A stretch of 9,105 nucleotides of DNA from Sulfurimonas sp. (GTDB lineage: Bacteria; Campylobacterota; Campylobacteria; Campylobacterales; Sulfurimonadaceae), in NCBI GenBank assembly GCA_030646745.1, contig JAUSKV010000022.1, forward strand, positions 1-9,105, in the 5' to 3' direction. Below, in pieces: positions 1 through 6,536 of the stretch. Position 1 is the first letter of the stretch. Every line of letters begins with the position of its first letter. Position numbers and translations under genes: made by a program. The notes below the pieces were generated by a model that searched no databases, had not been told where the DNA came from, and saw only the letters and a list, made by a program, of their open reading frames with translations.

Positions 1-2
1 AT

Positions 3-539
3 GATGAGTATGTTTTAAATAGAGAAAAATTAATGAAGATAAAAATGCCTAATGAAAAAGGTTTTTATCCTGATATTGATGGTCCAAATGGAGTTGAGAA
101 TGTAAGAAAATTCTTCTCCGATCGTGCTAAAAACATTGGTGCTGGTAAGCGCTGTATGAAAGATTGTAAAGATTTAAGCGTTAAGGGAAATGAACCTACT
201 GTAATGAAAATAGACAATGAAATTACAGATGTTGTGCCTCCATACACTACAGCTAGAGATTTACCACCTGAAGTAGAAAATAAGCTTGTATCAAAAGCTG
301 AAAAAATGTATAATGATGCATGTAAGCTTTGCCACAGTAGTGATAAAATGGGTGCTCCAGTAGTCGGAGACGTAGAAGCATGGAACAAAGTTACACAAAA
401 AGGTTTTGAAAAGGTTGTGCACAATGCAATCGATGGCGTAGGCGGAATGCCTCCTAAGGGTGGCTTTGAAAACTTTACAAATAGTGAAGTTCAAATGATA
501 GTTGAATTTATGATAGACTCAAGCAAGAAAAAACACTAA
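3..539 (+). CDS. soxD: SoxD-type cytochrome c, C-terminal part (5' end outside window)
   Basis: C-terminal part of a SoxD-like periplasmic cytochrome c, the electron-accepting subunit of the SoxCD sulfane dehydrogenase. An ATG exists at 33, but the frame is open from base 3. The residues before that ATG (DEYVLNREKL) continue into KIKMPNEKGF, which matches the way SoxD-type cytochromes run on from an upstream domain, so the gene is cut by the window edge and does not start at 33. Visible landmarks are a CMKDC cysteine pair (codons near 153-167), one class I heme site CKLCH at 321-335, and GGMPPKGG, whose Met at 447-449 is the likely sixth heme ligand. A second heme and the signal peptide would lie upstream. 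It is followed 16 bp later by soxY, and soxC is expected just upstream. The family call is from remembered motifs; another c5-type cytochrome is the alternative. Confidence 0.8.
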   Translation, partial: DEYVLNREKLMKIKMPNEKGFYPDIDGPNGVENVRKFFSDRAKNIGAGKRCMKDCKDLSVKGNEPTVMKIDNEITDVVPPYTTARDLPPEVENKLVSKAEKMYNDACKLCHSSDKMGAPVVGDVEAWNKVTQKGFEKVVHNAIDGVGGMPPKGGFENFTNSEVQMIVEFMIDSSKKKH

Positions 540-555
540 ACAAAAGGAAAATAAA

Positions 556-1014
556 ATGGATAGAAGAAAATTTTTAGGCGTAAGTATTGCAGCAGCAGCT
601 GCGCTTATTGCCCCAGTAACAGAGTTGAAAGCGGTAGATTTTAGAGCTACTTCACCAAAAGCATTTGCTGCAGAGCATGTTCCTGAAGCAATTAAAGAGA
701 TGTTCGGTGCAGCTGGATTAAAAGAAACAGATAAAATCAAGTTTACAGCACCAAAACTTGCTGAAAATGGTGGATCAATTCCACTTACAATTCAGAGTGA
801 TTTAGACCTTGAGTCAATCGCAATCTTCCAAGATGCAAACCCAAGAAGTACAACAGCTGTCTTTACGATTCCAAAGGATGCAATTATCGATTACGAATTT
901 AGAATTAAATTGAGAAAAACAGCAGTAGTTACGATTGTAGCTAAAGGGAGAGATGGAGTATTATATACAACATCTAAAGAGATAGATGTTTCTATCGGCG
1001 GATGTGGTGGTTGA
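556..1014 (+). CDS. soxY: Sulfur-carrier protein SoxY
   Basis: SoxY is the subunit of the periplasmic SoxYZ complex that carries the sulfur substrate covalently on a C-terminal cysteine. The protein has 152 residues. The N terminus is a twin-arginine signal (DRRKFLG at residues 2-8, then an alanine-rich hydrophobic stretch to about 20), so it is exported folded, probably together with SoxZ. The last five residues are GGCGG, with the only cysteine at 150: the family signature and carrier site. The start at 556 is supported by AAAGGA at 543-548 and by the Tat signal starting there. It is 16 bp after soxD. A hairpin sequence overlaps its stop codon. Sulfurimonas-type genomes usually hold a second soxYZ pair in a soxXYZAB locus, so this may be one of two copies. 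Confidence 0.95.
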   Translation: MDRRKFLGVSIAAAAALIAPVTELKAVDFRATSPKAFAAEHVPEAIKEMFGAAGLKETDKIKFTAPKLAENGGSIPLTIQSDLDLESIAIFQDANPRSTTAVFTIPKDAIIDYEFRIKLRKTAVVTIVAKGRDGVLYTTSKEIDVSIGGCGG

Positions 1015-1027
1015 TTTTATCTCCACC
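1006..1027 (+). other. Hairpin spanning the soxY stop codon
   Basis: GGTGG (1006-1010) can pair with CCACC (1023-1027) and GAT (1013-1015) with ATC (1019-1021), leaving a small internal loop and a TTT apex. There is no T run afterwards, so it does not look like a terminator. It might be an mRNA stability or processing element between soxY and soxZ. Part of the left arm is fixed by the GGCGG codons, so it may be accidental. Confidence 0.3.
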
Positions 1028-1082
1028 AATCACAACACAATATAAACAAAAACAAAACAAAATAAAATAAAAAGGCAATAAA

Positions 1083-1382
1083 ATGGCAAATATGAAAATT
1101 AAAGCAAAAGAAAAAGATGGCGTTGTAGGTGTAAAAGCAATGTTTACAAGCTTAATGGCAGACAAAGAAGAAGCAGAAAAAAAGAAAATAACAGCAGAGT
1201 TTCTTACTCAAATTGTTGCAAAAAACAATGGAACTGTAGTGTTTGAAATAACAACAAGTGGCTTTATGTCTGAAAACCCTCTTTTTAAGTTTTCGTATAA
1301 AGGCAAAGCAGGCGATAAATTAGAAATAACAACAACAGATAACAGTGGAAAAACAGAGACAGAGACTGAAGCAGTTAAATAA
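1083..1382 (+). CDS. soxZ: Sulfur oxidation protein SoxZ
   Basis: SoxZ is the cysteine-free partner of SoxY in the SoxYZ carrier. The 99-residue length is normal for the family. The Ig-like fold is suggested by alternating beta segments and by the family pattern SENPLFKFSYKGKAGD (about residues 63-78) followed by a DNSGK turn. It has no signal peptide of its own, as expected for a protein that rides out on the Tat signal of SoxY. The start at 1083 follows AAAGG at about 1071-1076. The 68-bp gap after soxY is the largest in the operon and is very A-rich. The stop codon TAA is itself part of the ribosome site (TAAGGA) of the next gene, which suggests translational coupling. Confidence 0.93.
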   Translation: MANMKIKAKEKDGVVGVKAMFTSLMADKEEAEKKKITAEFLTQIVAKNNGTVVFEITTSGFMSENPLFKFSYKGKAGDKLEITTTDNSGKTETETEAVK

Positions 1383-1390
1383 GGATACTT

Positions 1391-2491
1391 ATGAAAATTA
1401 AATTAATTCTTTTATTCTCAATATTGGCATTTGTTTTGTCAATGCCTTTTATATTTAATAAAAGCGTTACAATTACAGACCCGCACAAGCTTGATGCTGA
1501 CGATAATTTTATAATTAATGAATGGGTTGAAGCACGTGAAAGCGCGGCTCCTGATTGGAATTATAACTTAAAGCCAGTACAAGTCAGTGATAGAGTCTGG
1601 TGTTTCTTTGGCGCATTAGAAATGCCAACGAAAGAAAATGCTGGGGATATGTCAAACAGTTGTTACATTAAAGGTGATGACAGTTGGATAGCATGGGATA
1701 GTGGTCCTTCATATAAATTTGCCGAACAGGCATATGCAGCTATGATTAAAATTGCAAATCTTCCTGTTAAAACAGTTATAGTGAGTCATGAACATGATGA
1801 TCACTGGTTAGGAAATAACTATTATAAAGAAGTTCATGGCGCTAAAATTTTAGGTCCAAAATCTATAAATGTAAACTACTATGGTCCAAAAGATGTTAAT
1901 GGAACCAAATATCCAGGTATGCAAACTAGAATGATTAAAACATTGTATCAAGATGCTCTTAGAAAAACAGAACTAGTGCCTGTTGATGAGTCATTCGAAG
2001 ATACAACAAATTTTACTCTCTCTGGTGTAAATATGGAATATGTTCGCGTTGGATATGCACACTCTGAAGAAGATTGGTTCCTTTATTTGCCGGATGATAA
2101 AGTTGTTTTAGTTGCTGATGTTGTTATGAACGGAAGGGTTACTTCAAACAGAGATGGTATAGTTATCGGTCAAATTGAAGCACTTAGAGCGATAAAATCT
2201 AGAGATTGGAATCACTTAGTTCCAGGTCATGGTTTTATTACAGATAAAACAGCTGCTGATGAATCTGTTCAGTATTTTGATCTAACTAAGACGAGAGTTT
2301 TGCAAGCCATTGAAGATGGTGTAGCGGCAGATGATATTACAAAAACGGTTACCCTAGAAGAGTTTAGAGATAAAGATTTATATTATCTTCTTAGTCCAGG
2401 AAATGTGTTTAGAGCTTATGAAGAGCTTGAAATGTATGATCCAGATTCTGATGAGCCAGTAGTAGCGAAAAAAGCGAAAAAAGAAGATTAA
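1391..2491 (+). CDS. Periplasmic metallo-beta-lactamase-fold hydrolase, SoxH-like
   Basis: Zinc hydrolase of the metallo-beta-lactamase fold, 366 residues. Residues 1-22 are a hydrophobic signal peptide or anchor. The metal site is complete: HEHDDH at 133-138 (H133, H135, D137, H138), H224 in GYAHSEED, D243 in LVADVVMNG and H280 in VPGHG. The tail after about residue 350 is acidic and then lysine-rich, with no clear fold. It lies 8 bp after soxZ, with TAAGGA overlapping the soxZ stop. Paracoccus-type sox clusters also hold an MBL-fold gene, soxH, which is not essential for thiosulfate oxidation there, so SoxH-like is the best label. The substrate is unknown; a thioester, glutathione persulfide or polysulfide-type substrate is only a guess from context. 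The fold is certain and the soxH name is not. Confidence 0.85.
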   Translation: MKIKLILLFSILAFVLSMPFIFNKSVTITDPHKLDADDNFIINEWVEARESAAPDWNYNLKPVQVSDRVWCFFGALEMPTKENAGDMSNSCYIKGDDSWIAWDSGPSYKFAEQAYAAMIKIANLPVKTVIVSHEHDDHWLGNNYYKEVHGAKILGPKSINVNYYGPKDVNGTKYPGMQTRMIKTLYQDALRKTELVPVDESFEDTTNFTLSGVNMEYVRVGYAHSEEDWFLYLPDDKVVLVADVVMNGRVTSNRDGIVIGQIEALRAIKSRDWNHLVPGHGFITDKTAADESVQYFDLTKTRVLQAIEDGVAADDITKTVTLEEFRDKDLYYLLSPGNVFRAYEELEMYDPDSDEPVVAKKAKKED

Positions 2492-2502
2492 TCGAAATAA
2501 AG

Positions 2503-2952
2503 ATGATTAAAGTTTTTATTTTATTAGTTTTTATTTTTACTATTAGTAGTGCTAATGACATTAAAATAGATACACTTTTTAGCGAAGCAGAAAGATCACA
2601 TAAACATGTGTTGATTTTTCTGCATAAGCCAAATTGTGGATACTGTGAAAGAATGATAGATTTCACATTACAAAATGAAAAAATAGCACTTAAAATAAAA
2701 AAAGACTTTATTTTTGTAGATATTAATATTGCTGATACTGGAAAGGTTAGTTTTAATAACTTTGAAGGAAGCAAACGAGACTTTGCAAAATATTTAGGTT
2801 ATGATTTTTACCCCAGCACTATATTTATAAACAGCAAAAAAGAAATAGTTTATTCACAACCGGGATATCAGGATGAAGATAAATATTTCAAGATTCTGAG
2901 CTATATAGATAGTCACTCTTATGAAGAGATGGGTATAGAAGAGTTTAAATAA
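2503..2952 (+). CDS. Secreted thioredoxin-fold protein (CGYC), SoxW-like
   Basis: Periplasmic thioredoxin-like protein, 149 residues. A signal peptide covers about residues 1-17, with likely cleavage after SSA. The active site is CGYC (45-48), preceded by the strand LIFLHKP. The cis-proline loop is YPST at 103-106. This resembles the thioredoxin_7/SoxW group of thiol-disulfide proteins. In sox loci such proteins are thought to keep the SoxY carrier cysteine reduced or to pass electrons from a CcdA/SoxV membrane transporter, but no soxV is in this window. The gene lies 11 bp after the hydrolase gene. The ribosome site is weak (ATAAAG), so expression may depend on coupling. The fold is certain; the partner is inferred from position. 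Confidence 0.82.
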   Translation: MIKVFILLVFIFTISSANDIKIDTLFSEAERSHKHVLIFLHKPNCGYCERMIDFTLQNEKIALKIKKDFIFVDINIADTGKVSFNNFEGSKRDFAKYLGYDFYPSTIFINSKKEIVYSQPGYQDEDKYFKILSYIDSHSYEEMGIEEFK

Positions 2953-2964
2953 ACAAGGGTTTAT

Positions 2965-3399
2965 ATGTTAATAGTTGGAAAAGTTCTAGAACTGTTTTAT
3001 TCTACAAATGATGGTAGAATAAACGTAACAGAGTTAGCTCTTGATAATAAGGGCGTTATAAAAGATAAATATTACAATAAAAACATACTAAGATCAGTTT
3101 TGATAACTTCGCAAGATAGTTATAGGTTGGCTAAGAAACATGGTATAAATGCACCATACAGTTCATTGGGTGAAAATATACTAATAGATTACAATCCATA
3201 CTATTTAAAACCGGGCGCAAAAGTTATGATAGGTGAGCTTGTGCTAGAGATTAGTCAAAATTGTACGCTTTGCGAAAGTCTTGCTAAAGTAGATGCAAAA
3301 TTACCAAATATACTTAAAGAAGACAGAGGAATATTTGCAAAGGTAATTAGCGGTGCAAATATTAAAAAAAATGATTCTGTTTATCTTTTAAATGAATAG
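2965..3399 (+). CDS. MOSC-domain protein
   Basis: Small stand-alone MOSC (molybdenum cofactor sulfurase C-terminal) domain protein of 144 residues with no signal peptide, hence cytoplasmic. The family pattern is visible: RSVLITSQDSYRL (43-55), GENILID (69-75), then C100 and C103 in QNCTLCES, and a final RGIFAKVISGANIKKNDSV stretch (from 121) of the MOSC beta-barrel. MOSC proteins bind or deliver sulfur or metal-sulfur groups, and some act with molybdenum enzymes. SoxC, expected just upstream of this window, binds a molybdopterin cofactor, so a role in SoxC cofactor handling is plausible but inferred. AAGGG lies just before the ATG and the gap from the thioredoxin gene is 12 bp. The rest of the sox operon encodes mostly exported proteins, so a cytoplasmic member stands out. 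Confidence 0.82.
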   Translation: MLIVGKVLELFYSTNDGRINVTELALDNKGVIKDKYYNKNILRSVLITSQDSYRLAKKHGINAPYSSLGENILIDYNPYYLKPGAKVMIGELVLEISQNCTLCESLAKVDAKLPNILKEDRGIFAKVISGANIKKNDSVYLLNE

Positions 3400-3422
3400 T
3401 ATTAGTTTCGTAATATCAAAAA

Positions 3423-3428
3423 AAGGAA
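3423..3428 (+). promoter_or_regulatory. Ribosome binding site that fixes the start of the tandem-DUF302 gene
   Basis: AAGGAA lies five bases before the ATG at 3434. The earlier in-frame ATG at 3392 overlaps the end of the MOSC gene and has no ribosome site. Starting at 3434 also puts a clean signal peptide at the N terminus. Confidence 0.75.
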
Positions 3429-3433
3429 AAGAT

Positions 3434-4372
3434 ATGAAGTCGATTATAAAAGGTTTAGTTGCGGTCCTCTTGCTTGTTACTGGAGTTACTGCAAGTGCAG
3501 CACAGGATATTCAGATTTACACTACTGATAATTCTAAGGGTAAAGTAACTGGAGCTACAATAGAAAAGACTTTTGCGGATGCAGGGTTTACTATTTCTGG
3601 AAACAATGATATGAATAAGGCTTTTGAATCAAAATTTCAAACAACAAATCACAAGATGTATCATCTTTTTACTCTTTATAAAAAAGATTTGGTTTTAGAG
3701 TTAGTTAAAGTATCTCCTAAGGCTGCACTATTTGCGCCTCTAAGTATGTCAATATACATGAAAAAAGATTCAAACGATATCTCAATTTCATCTCTATCGA
3801 TAGATGGAATGGCAAAAATCACTGGTATATCTGCTAAAAATAAACATATGATAGAGTACAGCAAACTTGTTATTGACACTCTTGTAAAGGCTCTGCCAAA
3901 TGGTCACTTTGAAAAAATAGCATATAAGCCCTTAAAAGCTAAAGGTGAATTAGTAACAACTTTCTCAACAGAGATGGAAGCTAAGGGTGATGCAGTTGGG
4001 GATGAGTTAGAGGGTCTTCAGACTGAGCTAGAGGGTTCACTAGAAACTGTTGGATTTGTTATAGCTGGATACAATAAACTTGGAGATGGGTTTAAAGAAG
4101 CAGGATATGACAAATATGATTTTTTTGATGCATACTCTATTTGTAAACTTCCGGTTATATTTGAAGTAGCAAAAAACCATCCTGAAGCTGGTGCATTTGC
4201 TCCTTGCACTTTCTACATGTATAAAGAAAAAGGTTCTTCAGTTGTAAATATGGCATATCCGTCTGTATATAACTGGATTAGCTCTTTAGCAATAGAAGAC
4301 AAGCCATCTATAAAAGTACTCGAAGATGCTCAAGAACTTATGATAAAAGTAGTTAAAGAAGTAACAGAGTAA
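3434..4372 (+). CDS. Secreted protein with two DUF302-like domains
   Basis: Exported protein of 312 residues with a signal peptide (about 1-23, ending ASAAQD) and two related DUF302-like halves. The first is about 27-160 and the second about 200-310, joined by a Glu/Lys-rich linker. The halves align without gaps over the core: LFTLYKKDLVLELVKVSPK at 79-97 matches AYSICKLPVIFEVAKNHPE from 233, and ALFAPL matches GAFAPC. The second half has C237 and C258 (CX20C); the first has Tyr82 and Leu103 at those places and no cysteine. DUF302 function is not settled, though the domain often occurs near sulfide and sulfur oxidation genes. It lies 34 bp after the MOSC gene and 20 bp before the flavoprotein. 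A redox or sulfur-binding partner of the flavoprotein is an inference. Confidence 0.78.
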   Translation: MKSIIKGLVAVLLLVTGVTASAAQDIQIYTTDNSKGKVTGATIEKTFADAGFTISGNNDMNKAFESKFQTTNHKMYHLFTLYKKDLVLELVKVSPKAALFAPLSMSIYMKKDSNDISISSLSIDGMAKITGISAKNKHMIEYSKLVIDTLVKALPNGHFEKIAYKPLKAKGELVTTFSTEMEAKGDAVGDELEGLQTELEGSLETVGFVIAGYNKLGDGFKEAGYDKYDFFDAYSICKLPVIFEVAKNHPEAGAFAPCTFYMYKEKGSSVVNMAYPSVYNWISSLAIEDKPSIKVLEDAQELMIKVVKEVTE

Positions 4373-4392
4373 TATAAAGTGAGGATGTCCCA

Positions 4393-5736
4393 ATGGCTAT
4401 ATCAAGAAGAAAGGCTTTGCAACTTTCAGGTCTATTTGTCGCAACAACTGCAGTAAGTGGATATAGTGAAGCGGGTAAGCTAAAACCAAATCAAACACCT
4501 AAAACTAAATCAGCAGACAGTGCACCAATTGCGGATGCAAAAGGTCCTAGAGTTGTTGTTGTTGGTGGTGGATGGTCTGGATTATCAATTGCAAAATATA
4601 CAAAAATATTTGCTCCAAATGCTGATGTAATTTTGGTTGAGCAAAGACATGAATTTATTTCTTGTCCACTGAGTAATTTATGGCTTGTAGATAAGATAAA
4701 GTTAGAATATTTAACGCATGATTATCTTCAGGCTGCAAGAGAGAATAACTATACATACTTTCATGCAACTGCTATTGGTTTAGATAGAAAAAATCGCCTT
4801 TTGCATACTAGTGATGGTGATATAAGTTTTGACTATCTGGTTTTTGCACCTGGTATTGATTATGACTACTCACGTTGGACAGATGATATAGCTTTTGAGA
4901 CAAGACTAAGACAAGAGTATCCAGCTGGTTTTATTCCTGGGTCTGAGCATATTAGTCTAAGAAACAAGGTTTTAAACTTTAAAGGTGGAAACTTTATCCT
5001 GACTGTTCCAAGCGGAAATTATAGATGTCTTCCGGCACCGTATGAGAGAACTTGCGTTATCGCAGATTATTTTAAGCAAAAAGGGATAAAAGCCAAAGTT
5101 ATATTGCTAGATGAAAATAATGCTATAACTATTAAGAAAAAAGGCTTTCAATCTGCTTTTGATGAACTCTATAGTGATTATGTTGACTATCGCCCTAACA
5201 CGGTTATCAAAAAAATTGACCTAGACAAGAAAATAGTTGAAACTGAGTTTGAAGATATTCACTTCGAAGAAGCTGCATTTTATCCACATGTTAGAGGGGC
5301 TAAGATTTTAGAAAAAGTTGGTATTGCCAAAGATGGGCAAAATAAACTAGAAGGCAATATAAATCCTTTAACATACGAAGTAAAGGGTGAAAAAGATATA
5401 TATGTGACTGGAGATTCTAGACCTATGGGCTTTTCTAAGTCAGGAAATACTTCAAACTCTGAAGGACACCACGTAGCTAAGTTAATAGCACAAAAGATTA
5501 ATAAAACAGAAGAAATTAAATGGTATCCACCAACAACCACTTGTTTCTCTGCTGTTTCAATTAATCCTGAAAGAGCAATATACATTTATACTCAATATGC
5601 TTATAATAAAATGGACGATACATTTGATTTTGCATCAACGAGCAGTAGTGAAGACTGGAAAAAAGATGGAGTGGCTAATGCAAATTCCATTTATGCTTGG
5701 GCTAACACGCTGTATTCAGACATGTTTAATAAATAA
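4393..5736 (+). CDS. soxF: Flavocytochrome c sulfide dehydrogenase flavoprotein subunit (SoxF/FccB)
   Basis: FAD-dependent sulfide:cytochrome c oxidoreductase flavoprotein, 447 residues. The Tat signal is SRRKALQLSG (4-13). Domains in order are the FAD Rossmann motif VVVVGGGWSG (54-63), the second FAD motif IYVTGDS (336-342), and a C-terminal region ending YAWANTLYSDMFNK as in FccB. Cys91 (ISCPLSN) matches the cysteine that binds FAD covalently in Allochromatium FccB. Cys212 (YRCLPAPYER) and Cys384 (TTTCFSAV) match its catalytic disulfide. Cys221 is an additional cysteine where FccB has ERAS. GAGGA precedes the start. FccB oxidises sulfide to sulfur, and Paracoccus SoxF stimulates Sox activity by reactivating SoxYZ. 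No cytochrome subunit (SoxE/FccA) is adjacent; DUF302 genes flank it 20 and 25 bp away. The family is certain, and SoxF rather than FccB is chosen from context. Confidence 0.92.
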   Translation: MAISRRKALQLSGLFVATTAVSGYSEAGKLKPNQTPKTKSADSAPIADAKGPRVVVVGGGWSGLSIAKYTKIFAPNADVILVEQRHEFISCPLSNLWLVDKIKLEYLTHDYLQAARENNYTYFHATAIGLDRKNRLLHTSDGDISFDYLVFAPGIDYDYSRWTDDIAFETRLRQEYPAGFIPGSEHISLRNKVLNFKGGNFILTVPSGNYRCLPAPYERTCVIADYFKQKGIKAKVILLDENNAITIKKKGFQSAFDELYSDYVDYRPNTVIKKIDLDKKIVETEFEDIHFEEAAFYPHVRGAKILEKVGIAKDGQNKLEGNINPLTYEVKGEKDIYVTGDSRPMGFSKSGNTSNSEGHHVAKLIAQKINKTEEIKWYPPTTTCFSAVSINPERAIYIYTQYAYNKMDDTFDFASTSSSEDWKKDGVANANSIYAWANTLYSDMFNK

Positions 5737-5761
5737 AACAATTTAAAGAAAAGAGGAAAGA

Positions 5762-6352
5762 ATGAATCAAATAAAAAATATTTTAGCTGTTATTGGTGGT
5801 GTGGTTATTGTAGGTATGCTTTTTGCATTTGTAAAGTTTGACTTAGGTACAAGAATGAGTCAAGCTTCAAAATTAGATCCTCAGGCAATGGGTGCTTATA
5901 TGAAAATGGCTGATGGTGTTCTTACTACAGGCAACTCCGCAGAAGCTATGATTAGAAAAGTTAAAATAGATTCCGATGTTTCTACTGATGCAGTTGTGGA
6001 AGCCATGAAAAGTATAGCAACTGATGCAAACATGCTTCAAGTTGGAGATTCGCATATGGCGGAAGAGAAAGACCATGAGGGCAAAAGACAGAGATATATT
6101 AGAATTCTTCACTACTGTAGTCCTGGTATAGCAAAAACATTTATTGATTATTCAGTTGCATATGGTGCATTTATGCCTTGTAGAATTCTTATCGTTGAAG
6201 ATGATAAAGGAGATAGATGGCTAGTTACAATGGCAATGGAACTTATGCTTTTTGGTGGACATACATTACCACCTGAAATGTTAGAAAAAGCCAACCATGT
6301 TAGATCAACTATGTATAAAATGATGGATTTAGGCGCTAAGGGCGAATTTTAA
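5762..6352 (+). CDS. Membrane-anchored DUF302 protein
   Basis: Protein of 196 residues with one N-terminal hydrophobic helix (about 7-25) that looks like an uncleaved anchor, so the rest should face the periplasm. The core is DUF302-like: LHYCSPGIAKTFIDY (116-130) and GAFMPCRILIVED (135-147), with C119 and C140 as the only cysteines at CX20C. This is the same spacing as in the second domain of the tandem-DUF302 protein encoded on the other side of the flavoprotein gene. A Met-rich helical tail follows (about 157-190). AGAGGAAAG precedes the ATG at 5762. It is the last gene of the + strand series, 25 bp after the flavoprotein. The function is unknown; a partner of the flavoprotein, or a sulfur or metal ligand through the cysteine pair, is inferred from position and motif. 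Confidence 0.75.
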   Translation: MNQIKNILAVIGGVVIVGMLFAFVKFDLGTRMSQASKLDPQAMGAYMKMADGVLTTGNSAEAMIRKVKIDSDVSTDAVVEAMKSIATDANMLQVGDSHMAEEKDHEGKRQRYIRILHYCSPGIAKTFIDYSVAYGAFMPCRILIVEDDKGDRWLVTMAMELMLFGGHTLPPEMLEKANHVRSTMYKMMDLGAKGEF

Positions 6353-6375
6353 AATTATTCCTGTTGGCAATTTTA

Positions 6376-6422
6376 TATAGCATGTGGATTTGCGATTATA
6401 TTCGTAAACAACAGATGCTATA
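6376..6422. repeat. Nested inverted repeat after the sox operon
   Basis: TATAGCAT (6376-6383) pairs perfectly with ATGCTATA (6415-6422). Inside the 31-base loop TTGCGA can pair with TCGTAA (one G-U pair) around a six-base loop. The element starts 23 bp past the last sox-operon stop codon. It has no T run directly after it; nine T occur at 6468-6476 without a strong stem of their own. It may be an mRNA 3' end stabiliser or part of a weak terminator. Confidence 0.4.
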
Positions 6423-6503
6423 AAACTACACAAAGCATTGATTTGTACTAACAATTATGCGGGAACGTTTTTTTTTACTTTAGCTAATAACGTCTATTTT
6501 CAT

Positions 6504-6526
6504 ATGCCAAAAATAAATATTGGCAT
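6504..6526. terminator. Possible terminator-like hairpin between convergent genes
   Basis: ATGCCAA (6504-6510) and TTGGCAT (6520-6526) form a seven-base-pair stem with a nine-base AT loop. It lies 10 bp past the stop codon of the - strand helical protein gene and between two convergent transcripts. Neither strand shows a good T run right after the stem, so termination activity is uncertain. Confidence 0.35.
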
Positions 6527-6536
6527 GTAAAAACTA

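Noticed and set aside
65..740. - strand frames opposite soxD and soxY
   Set aside because: They are mirror frames of conserved coding sequence and show no ribosome sites or domain features.
3392..3433. Upstream ATG extending the tandem-DUF302 protein by 14 residues
   Set aside because: It overlaps the MOSC gene end, has no ribosome site and would hide the signal peptide behind polar residues.
6457..6483. A very short + strand frame before the T run between the convergent genes
   Set aside because: It has nine codons including the stop, no ribosome site and a poly-T tract inside.
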